Assembly: GCA_947475315.1 (NCBI GenBank)
Contig: CANJMY010000018.1
Span: forward strand, 1 to 50,824
DNA length: 50,824 nt
Direction: 5' to 3'
Origin: Pseudomonadota bacterium
GTDB lineage: Bacteria; Myxococcota_A; UBA796; GCA-2862545
The translations under genes were made by a program, and so were the position numbers. Below, piece after piece: positions 1 to 8,147 of the stretch (position 1 is its first letter; each line of letters starts with the position of its first letter). The notes beneath the pieces were generated by a model, which searched no databases, was not told the origin of the DNA, and was given only the letters and a program-made list of their open reading frames with translations.

Positions 1-420
1 GACGAGGCGTCGGTGACCTTGGACGTGGCGCTCGACGACGTGCCGCCGCAGCTGGTGGACGGCGGGCAGGTGCGTCAGGCCGTGCTCAACGTGCTGCGCA
101 ACGCCCGAGAGGCCGGCGCCCACCACGTGCGCCTGACGCTCGCGCGCACTGAGGACGGCGTAGACATCGCCGTGGCCGACGACGGCAGCGGCATGACCGA
201 AGATCAAGTGAGTCAGGCGACGGACCCGTTCTGGTCGACCAAGGCGAGCGGCACCGGCCTGGGCCTCGCGATCACGCGCCAGATCCTCGAGGACCACGGC
301 GGGCGCATCGTGATCGGGCCGAGCTCAACCGGCGGAACGCTGGTGACGCTCTCGCTCCCGTGGCGCCCGTCGGACGCCGGAGACGAAGAGGGACCGCTCG
401 ACGATGTGCCCATTCTGTAG
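1..420 (+). CDS. Sensor histidine kinase, C-terminal ATPase domain (partial)
   Basis: The gene enters from outside the window, so only the last 139 residues are visible. They form a complete HATPase_c domain. The N box is VLRNAREAG, the G1 box is DDGSG, the F box is DPFWSTK, and the G2 box is GTGLGL, followed by the HGG strand and a closing beta strand. The first GTG in frame (position 13) is not the real start because the frame is open to base 1. The stop lies 40 bp before the start of an NtrC-type response regulator on the same strand, so the two form a two-component pair in which this kinase would phosphorylate that regulator. The sensor input and the dimerisation helix are not in the window, so the signal is unknown. 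Confidence 0.93.
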   Translation, partial: DEASVTLDVALDDVPPQLVDGGQVRQAVLNVLRNAREAGAHHVRLTLARTEDGVDIAVADDGSGMTEDQVSQATDPFWSTKASGTGLGLAITRQILEDHGGRIVIGPSSTGGTLVTLSLPWRPSDAGDEEGPLDDVPIL

Positions 421-460
421 TGCACCGGATACGGCGCGGGTGGCGCTCGCGGAGGCCCTG

Positions 461-1840
461 ATGCCGACGATCCTCGTCGTGGATGATGACGCTTCCAATC
501 GCGACACCCTCGAACGCCTCCTGGTGCGCGAGGAGTTCACGGTCCTGCACGCGGACAGCGGCCGCTCGGCGATGGACGTGGTGCGCGCGCACCGCATGGA
601 CGTGGTGCTGACGGACCTGAAGATGCCGGGCATGACCGGCATCGACCTGCTCAAGGCCGTGCGTACGCTCGACCCGGACGTCGAGGTCGTGGTGATGACC
701 GCGTTCGGCACGGTCGAGACCGCGGTCGAGGCGATGAAGGAGGGCGCGTACGACTTCGTGTCCAAGCCGCTCAAGCGCATCGACCTGCTCAAGACGCTGC
801 GCAAGGCGATCGAGAAGCGCAGCCTCGCGGTGGAGAACCGTCAGCTCCGCGAGCAGCTCGGCACGGCGGGCGAGGGCGTGATCGTCGGGCAGTCGCCGGC
901 CATGCGCGTGCTGCTGGCTGAGATCGACCAGGTGGCGCCCAGCGACGCCACCGTGATGCTGTCGGGCGAGTCGGGCACGGGCAAGGGTCGCCTGGCGCGA
1001 CGCCTGCACGACGGCAGCCGCCGCAAGGACAAGCGCTCCATCACCGTCAACTGCGCCGCGCTCCCCGACACCCTGCTGGAGAGCGAGCTGTTCGGCTACG
1101 AGGCCGGCGCGTTCACCGGCGCCACCAAGCGCAAGGAGGGCCGCTTCGACCTGGCGCGCGGCGGCACGCTCTTCCTCGACGAGATCACCGAGATGCAGAT
1201 GGCCACGCAGGTCAAGCTGCTGCGCGTGCTGCAAGACGGCGAGTACGAGCGCGTGGGCGGCACCGAGACCCTGCGCGCCGACGTGCGCATCGTCGCCGCC
1301 ACCAACCGCGACATCGAGCGCGACGTGCGCGAGGGCAAGTTCCGCGAGGATCTGTTCTACCGACTCAACGTGATCCGCGTGCACGTGCCGCCGGTGCGGG
1401 AACGCTACGAGGACATCCCGCTGCTCGCGCAGCACTTCCTGGTCCGATTCGCGCGCAAGAACGGCAAGACCGTGCGCGGCTTCACGACGGAGGCGATCGA
1501 CGCGATGTGCGCGTGGCGCTGGCCGGGCAACGTGCGCGAGATCGAGAACGCCGTGGAGCGCGCGGTGGTGCTCTGTCGCGGCGAGCAGATCGGCCTTGAG
1601 GACCTGCCGCCCACCGTGCGCGGCGAGTCGGGGCGCCGTCGCCTGACGTTTGAGGTCGGCACGCCGCTGGCCCACATCGAGCGCACGATGATCACCGAGA
1701 CGCTGCGCTACGTGCACGGCGACAAGGGGCTCGCCGCGTCTCTGCTGGGCATCACCGCGCGTACGATCTACAGGCGAGAAGCGGAATGGTCGCAGGAGGG
1801 CCGCGGCAATTCCGAAGTTCTTGACCGCGACGAACCTTGA
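461..1840 (+). CDS. Sigma-54-dependent response regulator, NtrC family
   Basis: This 459-residue protein has the three NtrC domains in order. The receiver domain (about 1-120) has the acidic pocket VVDDD, the phosphoacceptor Asp52 in TDLKMP, and the conserved Lys in VSKP. The AAA+ domain (about 145-370) has Walker A GESGTGKG at 169-176, the sigma-54 contact loop GAFTGA at 216-221, and Walker [11 protein letters not shown]-terminal Fis-type helix-turn-helix contains [12 protein letters not shown] near residue 428. The open frame extends upstream to 404, but ATG 461 is preferred because it places [10 protein letters not shown] at the normal receiver start. It should activate sigma-54 promoters when phosphorylated by the adjacent kinase. 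The targets cannot be read from the sequence. Confidence 0.95.
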   Translation: MPTILVVDDDASNRDTLERLLVREEFTVLHADSGRSAMDVVRAHRMDVVLTDLKMPGMTGIDLLKAVRTLDPDVEVVVMTAFGTVETAVEAMKEGAYDFVSKPLKRIDLLKTLRKAIEKRSLAVENRQLREQLGTAGEGVIVGQSPAMRVLLAEIDQVAPSDATVMLSGESGTGKGRLARRLHDGSRRKDKRSITVNCAALPDTLLESELFGYEAGAFTGATKRKEGRFDLARGGTLFLDEITEMQMATQVKLLRVLQDGEYERVGGTETLRADVRIVAATNRDIERDVREGKFREDLFYRLNVIRVHVPPVRERYEDIPLLAQHFLVRFARKNGKTVRGFTTEAIDAMCAWRWPGNVREIENAVERAVVLCRGEQIGLEDLPPTVRGESGRRRLTFEVGTPLAHIERTMITETLRYVHGDKGLAASLLGITARTIYRREAEWSQEGRGNSEVLDRDEP

Positions 1841-1864
1841 CTCCGGCCCCCCTCCTGGCATAAA
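1837..1864 (+). promoter_or_regulatory. Candidate sigma-70-type promoter for the gene at 1909
   Basis: TTGACT (1837-1842), a 16-bp spacer and CATAAA (1859-1864) form a plausible promoter. The -35 overlaps the stop codon of the response regulator. It gives the next gene its own transcription start about 40 bp before its ATG. Confidence 0.4.
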
Positions 1865-1908
1865 ACGCCGGGGCAACTTCTGACCTGGGGGCCGAAAGCG
1901 TGTTTTTG

Positions 1909-2301
1909 ATGATCCGCAACGCCGTCTTCGCGGCTGGATTGATGGTGGGTTCGGTCGCGTTCGCGCAGCCGCCCGTCGCCAACGGTGAAGACCTGATCGC
2001 GTGGCAGACCCTCGAGAATCGCACGCTCACGCCTGACCAAGCGACTGAAGCTTACCGTGGCTTCGTGCTCCAGTTCAACGACTCGCCCTTGGCCGAGATG
2101 GCCTACGCGCGGCTCGTCACGCTCGGCATGGACGCCCCGTGGACGGACGACGCCACCGTGCTCTCCGCGCTCGGCAGCGTCCGCAATCGCTTTGAAGCGC
2201 ACCAGAAGGCGCTCGCCACGCCGCCCAAGGCCAAGGTCGCGATGATCGACCTGTCCGAGGACGACGACGACGCGACCGCGGCTCGGGACACGGGCCGCTA
2301 G
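1909..2301 (+). CDS. Small secreted protein of unknown function
   Basis: The 130-residue product starts with a clear signal peptide: MIRN, then a hydrophobic stretch ending VAFAQ, a good signal peptidase I site. The mature part is mostly helical in character and ends in a very acidic stretch (SEDDDDDATAARD). The region with LTPDQATEAYRGFVLQF and ALGSVRNRFEAHQKAL looks like short helical hairpins, but no named domain is recognised. GTG 1900 is an alternative start that adds three residues. ATG 1909 is preferred because it places the Arg right before the hydrophobic core. It faces the next gene convergently across a hairpin. Function unknown; a periplasmic location is inferred from the signal peptide. 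Confidence 0.75.
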   Translation: MIRNAVFAAGLMVGSVAFAQPPVANGEDLIAWQTLENRTLTPDQATEAYRGFVLQFNDSPLAEMAYARLVTLGMDAPWTDDATVLSALGSVRNRFEAHQKALATPPKAKVAMIDLSEDDDDATAARDTGR

Positions 2302-2340
2302 TCACCCTGGGCGCGGTCGAGCGAGCACCCTGTTGACCGG

Positions 2341-2368
2341 GCGAGATCGCGACGCTGCGTCGCCTCGC
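2341..2368. terminator. Hairpin between convergent genes
   Basis: GCGAG (2341-2345) and GCGACG (2349-2354) pair with CGTCGC (2358-2363) and CTCGC (2364-2368). This makes an 11-bp stem with a CTG loop and a 3-nt bulge. It lies between two convergent stop codons, where a bidirectional terminator is expected. There is no T tract, so termination strength is uncertain. Confidence 0.45.
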
Positions 2369-2404
2369 GCCGGTCGCGCGACTTGAGCGTGCGGCGCCCT
2401 TGGT

Positions 2405-2911
2405 CTACTCCCAGCCAGACCGCTTGGTCATGACGGCCACGATGCCGTCGTCGATGATCAGCTCGTAGCGGTAGCGGTCGACGGCGTTGTGGGTCTCGCT
2501 GCTGCCGGGCTTCCAGACCAGCACGTGGCCGTCCTCGGTGACCTCCAGGAAGTACATCAGCTTCTCGGAGCGCTCCGCGCCGTCGCGGAACAGGCGCTGC
2601 GTCTCATGCGGCTTGCCCCACGCCATGTACACGGCGTCGATGGGCCATCCGCGGGCGACCGCGCGCTGGACGATCGCGTCCTGCATCTCCTTGTTGTAGT
2701 GGTAGAAGCGGTCCCACAGGCGGTGGTCCTTGAGCCACTGCTCGCGGGCCTCGGGCGTCTTCTGCTTGAAGAAGTCCTTCTCGTCCTTGTCGCTCATCCA
2801 CACGCGCAGGGCGTCGAAGTGGATCTTCTCCTGCGGCTCCAGCCGGTCGTACTTGGAGGCGGTGCCGAAGAGCAGGACGCCGACGAGCAGCCAGCGGGGG
2901 GAGAGGGACAT
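2405..2911 (-). CDS. Exported protein of unknown function
   Basis: This 168-residue protein begins with MSLSPRWLLVGVLLFGTAS, a short hydrophobic leader that is either an uncleaved anchor or a signal peptide. The rest is soluble and rich in aromatic and charged residues. It has helical segments around DEKDFFKQKTPEAREQW, then MAWGKPHETQRLF and a beta-rich tail with YRYELIIDDGIVAVMT. The AWGKP turn followed by strands is reminiscent of SmpA/OmlA-like and GWxTD-type envelope proteins, but the resemblance is weak and no function is assigned. It diverges from the metallo-hydrolase at 3019 and converges with the small secreted protein at 1909. Confidence 0.7.
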   Translation of the reverse strand: MSLSPRWLLVGVLLFGTASKYDRLEPQEKIHFDALRVWMSDKDEKDFFKQKTPEAREQWLKDHRLWDRFYHYNKEMQDAIVQRAVARGWPIDAVYMAWGKPHETQRLFRDGAERSEKLMYFLEVTEDGHVLVWKPGSSETHNAVDRYRYELIIDDGIVAVMTKRSGWE

Positions 2912-3018
2912 GGGGGCTCCTGGGAAGGGACGGGATCCTTATCCAGACACGCGAGCGGGAGGGAAATTTCCGTCGCGGAGACTCGCCGCCTGCCGCAGAA
3001 GGGGCGAGGGAGCGGGGG

Positions 3019-3732
3019 ATGGAGCACCTCATGTCCGCTAGCCCCGACCTCTGGGAGGTCTTCGACCCCGACCGCCGCGTGCTGTGCGCCCGCTACGGCG
3101 GCGGCCGCGTGCGCATGCTCGCGTTCGGCCTGCGTGACGGGGGCTTGGCGGTGGTCAGCCCCGGCGCCCGCATGAGCGACGCGCATTTTGAGGCGCTCGC
3201 CGCGTGGGGAGAGCCACGGTTCCTGGTGGCGCCCAACTCGTTCCACAACCTGGGCCTGCGCTCCTGGTCCAAGCGCTTCCCCGACGCGCGCGTGGTCGCG
3301 CATGAGCGTGCGCACAAGCGCCTGCGAAAGCGGCTGGCCGGCCTCGAGTTCCAGGGGCTGGAGTCACTCGTGGCGGCGCTCCCCGACGGCGTGCGCTTGA
3401 TGTGCCCGCCGGAAGCCAAGCAGGGCGAGGTTTGGGTCTCGCTGATCACGGGGCAGGGGACCGCGTGGTTCGTCACCGACGGGATCCTCAACGAGGCGCA
3501 CCTTCCGCCCGGCGCGCTCGGCGTGGTGATGCGCGTCCTCGGGTTCCGGACGGGGCTGATGACCAACCCGTTCTTCAAGCGGCTGTTCCTGACCGACAAG
3601 GCCGCGCACAAGGCGTGGGTGCGCGACGAGCTCACGCGCGACCCGCCGACGGTGTTCATCCCGTGCCACGGCGAGGTGTTGCGCGGGCCAGACGTGGTGG
3701 ACAAGCTGCGCGCCGCGACGGACGCCGCCTGA
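3019..3732 (+). CDS. Metallo-beta-lactamase-like DUF4336 protein
   Basis: The 237-residue protein looks like the DUF4336 branch of the metallo-beta-lactamase fold. The core run reads VAPNSFHNLGLRSWSKRFPD followed by ARVVAHERAHKRLRK, which matches the family signature of an N-x-H-H/N turn, a conserved Trp and PDA. A late FIPCHGEVL carries another candidate metal-binding His. The usual HxHxDH motif of catalytic MBL enzymes is absent, so hydrolase activity is uncertain. ATG 3019 has a purine-rich ribosome site (GAGGGAG). ATG 3031 is an alternative that loses four residues. Known DUF4336 proteins have no firm role. It is transcribed alone. Confidence 0.7.
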   Translation: MEHLMSASPDLWEVFDPDRRVLCARYGGGRVRMLAFGLRDGGLAVVSPGARMSDAHFEALAAWGEPRFLVAPNSFHNLGLRSWSKRFPDARVVAHERAHKRLRKRLAGLEFQGLESLVAALPDGVRLMCPPEAKQGEVWVSLITGQGTAWFVTDGILNEAHLPPGALGVVMRVLGFRTGLMTNPFFKRLFLTDKAAHKAWVRDELTRDPPTVFIPCHGEVLRGPDVVDKLRAATDAA

Positions 3733-3737
3733 ACGAC

Positions 3738-3777
3738 GCGGCGTCTGCGCCGCGCGCGACATCGCCGCGCGTCGCGC
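3738..3777. terminator. Tandem hairpins between convergent genes
   Basis: Two GC-rich dyads fill the 46-bp gap between convergent stops. GCGGCG (3738-3743) pairs with CGCCGC (3748-3753), and GCGCGAC (3754-3760) pairs with GTCGCGC (3771-3777). They probably end transcripts from both sides. No T run is present. Confidence 0.4.
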
Positions 3778-3778
3778 C

Positions 3779-4519
3779 TTAGGGAGGCGGCAACGCCAGC
3801 GAGGCGGCGACCGCCCAGCCGCGACGGCCGCGGCCATCCTCGATCAGCAGGAAGTCGCCGCTGTTGGAGAGCACTCGAACCTCAGCGCCCTCGGGCAGCG
3901 TGTGATGCTCCGCGGCGTGCAGGTCGGGGACCTCGCGTACGCTCACCTCCCTGCGGACCACGCCGACCGAGGTCGCCTGAAGCAGCCACAGCCCATCGAC
4001 CGCGGGGACGGCGACGCCCGTGGCGATCAGCGCGGCGGCGACGGCCACGCGCGCGTCTGCGGTGCCACGGTGCGCGCGCCACGCGAGCACGCTCGCGAAG
4101 AGCCACGCGCCAAGCGCCGCGAGGCCCAGCTCGATCGGGCTGACGACCTCCATCCACGCGCGCGGCGGGGCGACGGGGTCGGGCACGCCCTTCTCCAGCT
4201 TGCCCCGCACCAGGGTCAGGTCGTGGATCAGGTCCGGATCACGCGGGCGCAGCAGGTGCGCGGCGCGCCACGACGCGATCGCGCCGCTGTGATCGCCGCG
4301 TAGCTCGTGGAGCACGCCGTCGTCGCGCAGGTTGACCGCGGAGCGCACGGCAGGCGACGAAGGGAGGAGCGCCGCGTTGGCCTCGTCCCAGTTGGCGGCG
4401 GACGCGGCGTCGGCCGCGATCTGCAGCGAGCCCTGGCCCGGCAGCGCGGACGCCCACACGACGGCGAGCAGAGCGCCGACGGCGACCGCGGCCTTCAAGG
4501 CGGTGGCGCGGCCGTTCAT
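3779..4519 (-). CDS. BatE-like TPR/SH3 membrane protein
   Basis: This is the last gene of the Bat operon, 246 residues. It has an N-terminal signal or anchor helix (AVAVGALLAVVWASALPG), a TPR-like helical pair around residues 35-95 (DGVLHELRGDHSGAIASWRAA), two membrane helices around 120-165, and a C-terminal SH3-like beta domain with GAEVRVLSNSGDFLLIEDG. This layout is the BatE type found at the end of Bacteroides aerotolerance operons. Its start overlaps the batD stop (ATGA-type, 4516-4519), so translation is probably coupled. It probably acts with the VWA proteins at the inner membrane. The biochemical role of Bat proteins is not settled. Confidence 0.78.
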   Translation of the reverse strand: MNGRATALKAAVAVGALLAVVWASALPGQGSLQIAADAASAANWDEANAALLPSSPAVRSAVNLRDDGVLHELRGDHSGAIASWRAAHLLRPRDPDLIHDLTLVRGKLEKGVPDPVAPPRAWMEVVSPIELGLAALGAWLFASVLAWRAHRGTADARVAVAAALIATGVAVPAVDGLWLLQATSVGVVRREVSVREVPDLHAAEHHTLPEGAEVRVLSNSGDFLLIEDGRGRRGWAVAASLALPPP

Positions 4520-6234
4520 GCGGCACCCAGCGCGGCGACGGCGGCGCGCACGCGCGCCTCCAGATCGGACGGAGCGGGCGCGCCGGCGAAGCGGGTTCGA
4601 TCGAGCGCGGAGAGCACGTCGCGCACCGAGGCCGCGGTCCCGTCGTCGAGCTGCGCGAGCGCCGCGTCGCGGTCGAGGGCGTCGATGGTCACGCCGACGC
4701 GCTGCGCGAGCGCCAAGCGGAGCGCGTCGTCCAGCGCGGTGAGGCGCGCGACAGGCTCATCGGGGAGCGCGTCGAGGCGCTCACGGGGCGTCGCCTCGCG
4801 CGGCTCGGACGCGTTGAGCTCGGCCAGCCGCGCGCGCGCGCGTCGGCCAATCGCCAGCGCCCCGAGCGCCAGCGCGGGCAGGGCGGAGACGCCGATCGCG
4901 GCCGGCAGCCCGCGCTCCAGCGGCAGGCGCCAGGCGGGCCCCGAGGTCCACATGGGCCGAACCTTGTCGTCCTCGGCGCTCGCGTCCGCAGTCGCTGCGC
5001 CGCCGTCCGGGGCGAACGACTGCACGTTGACCGCGCCGGCCTCACCCTTCTTCACGTCGAGCGTGGCGCCGGGCGCGGTGAGCGTGACGTACACGCCCTT
5101 GGACGGAGAGAAGATGACCACGCGCGCCTCGGGGATCACGACCGAGCCCACGCGCGTGGGCACCAGGGTGCGCGCGACACGCACGGTGGCCAGGTAGTTC
5201 CCGTTCTTGACCTGCGCGGTAGGCGAGGCGCCGCCCTCGTAGACGCGGGCGCCCTCGATGTCGGCGGCGGGCGGGAGCTTGAAGCCCTCCACGCTGCCGT
5301 CGCCGCTCAGGAAGGTGACCCAGGCGACCGAGCTGCCGACGCGCGCGCGATTTGAGTCGATCGCCTGGCTGAGCTCAAAGTCGCCGACGAGGCCCGAGAA
5401 GTCGGCGGGGGGCGGGGGGAGCGGGCGCACGTCGAGCGAGAGCGGCGTGCCGGTCACCACGTCGCGCTCGGTGCGCTGGAAGAAGGATCCGAGCAGCCCG
5501 CCAGGGCTCGGGTCCTCCACCACCACCGCGACCTCCAGCGCGGGCGGATCCCACGTGAGCGAGCCTGAGTCGGTCACGACCCACGGTGTCCACTCCTCCT
5601 GCGTGAGCTGGGGGCCGTCCGCGTCCTGGATCTTGTACTGGTTCTGCGCCGGGTTGCCGTCGCGCGGCGCGAGCAGGTGCGACTCAGGCAGGCCGTACCA
5701 ACGCGCGCCCTGCAGGCTGCGACGCGTGTGGAAGGCGGTGTAGAGCGTGACGACCTGGCCTTGCCACGCGCTGGTGGTGTTGAAGCGGTCCTCAACTTGG
5801 AGCGCCTTGTTGGCGCCTGCTGAGCGGGGCGGAGCTGCGCCGATGGTCACCGTCACCACGTTGGACTCGACGAGCGGCTGGCCGCCGCCCAGGTCGACCT
5901 TGGCGGGGCCGATCGTGTAGGTGCCCTCCTGACGCGCGGTGATCTCGTAGCGGAACTTCACGTAGCGGCTCATCGAGCCGTTCACGATCGTCGTGGACTG
6001 CTGCTGACCGCTGAACTCGGCGGTGAGCCCTGCGGGCACCTGCATCTGCGGCTCGGAGATCGGGTCGCCACCCCGCACGACCAGGTCCAGTCCGGTGGAC
6101 TGGCCCACGAAGAGCGACTCCGTGTCGAGCTCAAGGACGACCTTGGCGGCGAGCGCGGGCGTGGCCACGCACAGCGCGCCCAGCAGCACGGCCAGCCGGA
6201 CGAGCGCGGCGAGCGGCACGCGCACCGCTACCAT
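4516..6234 (-). CDS. batD: BatD protein
   Basis: The 572-residue protein has a signal peptide ending in ATPALAA. It is followed by the BatD-type beta-sandwich repeats: ELDTESLFVGQSTGLDLVVR at the start, then RYEITARQEGTYTIGPAKV, which is the hallmark of the first BatD domain. One transmembrane helix (AIGVSALPALALGALAIG, about residue 440) leads to a C-terminal cytosolic helical domain. BatD is a secreted, membrane-anchored component of the Bat system, thought to work periplasmically with BatA/BatB. Its start overlaps batB (6228-6234) and its end overlaps batE. Confidence 0.9.
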   Translation of the reverse strand: MVAVRVPLAALVRLAVLLGALCVATPALAAKVVLELDTESLFVGQSTGLDLVVRGGDPISEPQMQVPAGLTAEFSGQQQSTTIVNGSMSRYVKFRYEITARQEGTYTIGPAKVDLGGGQPLVESNVVTVTIGAAPPRSAGANKALQVEDRFNTTSAWQGQVVTLYTAFHTRRSLQGARWYGLPESHLLAPRDGNPAQNQYKIQDADGPQLTQEEWTPWVVTDSGSLTWDPPALEVAVVVEDPSPGGLLGSFFQRTERDVVTGTPLSLDVRPLPPPPADFSGLVGDFELSQAIDSNRARVGSSVAWVTFLSGDGSVEGFKLPPAADIEGARVYEGGASPTAQVKNGNYLATVRVARTLVPTRVGSVVIPEARVVIFSPSKGVYVTLTAPGATLDVKKGEAGAVNVQSFAPDGGAATADASAEDDKVRPMWTSGPAWRLPLERGLPAAIGVSALPALALGALAIGRRARARLAELNASEPREATPRERLDALPDEPVARLTALDDALRLALAQRVGVTIDALDRDAALAQLDDGTAASVRDVLSALDRTRFAGAPAPSDLEARVRAAVAALGAA

Positions 6235-8147
6235 GGCTTCTCCGAGGTCTGGCCCGGCACGACCACCCGCGGGCGGCCTTCCTCGACGCCGTCCAGCGTC
6301 TTCTTGGCCTGATCGGCGGTCATCCCTTGCCCGGTCTGGGCGCCGTCGCCCTGGCCGTTGTCGCCGCCCGCGGCGCCGGGCTGGCCCTCGCCCTGAGGCG
6401 TGCCGTCGGCGTTCGCGCCCTGCGTCTCCCCGGGCTGCCGTGTGCCGTTGTCGTCGGGCTTGCCCTGGCCTTGCGGTTGCCCCGGCTGGCCCTGCTGCTC
6501 CCCCTGCTGCGGCTGTCCCTGCTGTCCCTGCTGCGGCTGTCCCTGCTGTCCCTGCTGCGGCTGGCCCTGCTGCCCCTGCTGCGGCTGTCCCTGCTGGCTC
6601 TGCTGCCCTTGCTGCCCCTGCTGCCCCTGCTGCGGCTGTCCCTGCTGGCCCTGCTGCTGCTGGCCTTGCTGCGGGTCGTTCTTGTCGTCGCCCGGCTTGC
6701 CCTGCTCGCTGCCGCCAGACTGCTGCTGCTGCTGTTGCTCGCTACGTCGCTGCTGGATCTCCTTGGCGACCATCTCACGGTTGGCCTTGGCGGCCTCGTT
6801 CGCCGGGTCACGGGCGAGGGCGGAGTCGTAGCGCTGCAGCGCGCGGTCAAGCACGCCCGACTGCCACCACGCGTTGCCTGCGTTGTACGCGGCGTCGGCG
6901 CTGTTGGAGAGCTGGGACTGGCGATCGAAGGCGCGCGCGGCGCCGTCAAAGTCGCCCGCGCGGTACCGGGCGGCGCCCAGGCGACCCTGCAGGTCCGAGT
7001 CGGTGGGGGTCTGCGTGGCGAGCTGCTCGAAGATCTTCACCGCCTCGGCGTAGCGACCGGCTCGGTAGGCGGCGTCGCCCGCGGAGGCCGACTCCTGCGC
7101 GTGGGCGGCGGGGCCGATCAGCAGCAGCGCCATGACCAGGGTCGCCACGACCTTGCGGCCGTCGCCGATCCACGCGCTGAACATCAGCAGCAGGACACCC
7201 AGGCCGAGCGGCCAGCCAACGGCGCTCTCCCACGACTCAAGCTGCTCGCTGCGGGTCACGACGGACTTCAGGGTGCTGCGCATCTCACTCACCAGGGCCT
7301 TCGTATCCTCATCGCCGGGCACGCTGCGCACCACCGCGCCGCCGGTCGCGCGGGCGAGGTCGGTCAGCACCGCGTCGGACGGCGTCGTCATGACCCGATC
7401 GCCGGTGGACGGGTCGTTGAGGAAGGTGCCATCGCCGTTGGGGATGGGCGCGGCGGCCTGACCGACCACCATGCCAAACACGACCACGCCGGCGTTCGTG
7501 GCCTCCTGCGCCGCGGCGAGCGCATCGCCGGGCTCGTGGATCTCGCCGTCCGACAGCAGCAGGATCGCGCGGCCCGCGTCGCTGGTGCCCTTGGACAGCA
7601 GCTTGGTGCCTTCGCGGAGCGCCTCGGCGACGTTGCTGCCCTGGGCCTGGAAGGTCTGCGTGTCGAGCTCGCGGACGATCATCTCGAGCGCGCGGCGGTC
7701 GGCGGTGAGCGGCATGCGGGGGTAGGCGCCGCCTGCGAAGATCACAAGACCGACGCGGTCACCGCCGAGCATGTCGGTCAGGTCGAGGATCTCGCGGCGC
7801 GCGCGCTCCAGGCGCGAGGGGTCCACGTCGGTCGCGTCCATGCTTCGGGACAGGTCGACCGCGAGGACGAGATCCACCCCTTCCGCGTCGACCTGGTGCT
7901 TGCGCTTTCCAAAGCGAGGCTCGGCGAGCGCGACGACGAGCGCGATCAAGCCCGTCACCCACAGGACGTCGCGGACGAGGCGACGGGCCCGGACGCGCTT
8001 GGGCAGCACGCGCTCGAGCGCCGCCCCACGGAACATCTGGCCCAGCCGCGCCACGTGGCGACGCGCGAACCACACCATCAGCGCCGCGAGCACGGCGATG
8101 GCGGGGAGCGCCCAGAACCAGGAGGTCTGCGCCCAGGTCATGGCCAC
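6228..8147 (-). CDS. batB: BatB VWA protein fused to a BatC-like TPR/Gln-rich tail
   Basis: The 639-residue protein starts with membrane helices, then a von Willebrand factor A domain. Its MIDAS motif is DLSRSMDATD near residue 94, and the fold continues through LVIFAGGAY and LLLSDGEIHEPGD. A third membrane helix (LGLGVLLLMFSAWIG) follows, then TPR repeats (AGDAAYRAGRYAEAVKIFEQL; ADAAYNAGNAWWQSG). Last comes an extreme low-complexity Gln/Gly/Pro tail of about 100 residues before a conserved-looking end (MTADQAKKTLDGVEEGRPR). The TPR part corresponds to BatC of other Bat operons, so this is a natural BatB-BatC fusion. It overlaps batA and batD. Confidence 0.92.
   Translation of the reverse strand: MAMTWAQTSWFWALPAIAVLAALMVWFARRHVARLGQMFRGAALERVLPKRVRARRLVRDVLWVTGLIALVVALAEPRFGKRKHQVDAEGVDLVLAVDLSRSMDATDVDPSRLERARREILDLTDMLGGDRVGLVIFAGGAYPRMPLTADRRALEMIVRELDTQTFQAQGSNVAEALREGTKLLSKGTSDAGRAILLLSDGEIHEPGDALAAAQEATNAGVVVFGMVVGQAAAPIPNGDGTFLNDPSTGDRVMTTPSDAVLTDLARATGGAVVRSVPGDEDTKALVSEMRSTLKSVVTRSEQLESWESAVGWPLGLGVLLLMFSAWIGDGRKVVATLVMALLLIGPAAHAQESASAGDAAYRAGRYAEAVKIFEQLATQTPTDSDLQGRLGAARYRAGDFDGAARAFDRQSQLSNSADAAYNAGNAWWQSGVLDRALQRYDSALARDPANEAAKANREMVAKEIQQRRSEQQQQQQSGGSEQGKPGDDKNDPQQGQQQQGQQGQPQQGQQGQQGQQSQQGQPQQGQQGQPQQGQQGQPQQGQQGQPQQGEQQGQPGQPQGQGKPDDNGTRQPGETQGANADGTPQGEGQPGAAGGDNGQGDGAQTGQGMTADQAKKTLDGVEEGRPRVVVPGQTSEKPW
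6495..6672 (-). repeat. Tandem repeat coding QGQQGQPQ units
   Basis: About 175 bp of imperfect 24-bp repeats inside the batB-batC fusion encode runs of the octapeptide QGQQGQPQ with small variants. Bases are CTG/CCC-rich on the plus strand. It is a coding minisatellite and is likely to vary in length between strains. Confidence 0.85.

Noticed and set aside
272..1876. Long open frame antisense to the response regulator (534 codons)
   Set aside because: A shadow of a high-GC gene: its translation is rich in Arg, His, Ala and Leu without motifs, while the plus strand encodes an unmistakable NtrC protein.
6495..6672. Short tandem repeats resembling a CRISPR-like array
   Set aside because: The repeats are contiguous 24-bp coding units in frame with BatB, with no spacers.
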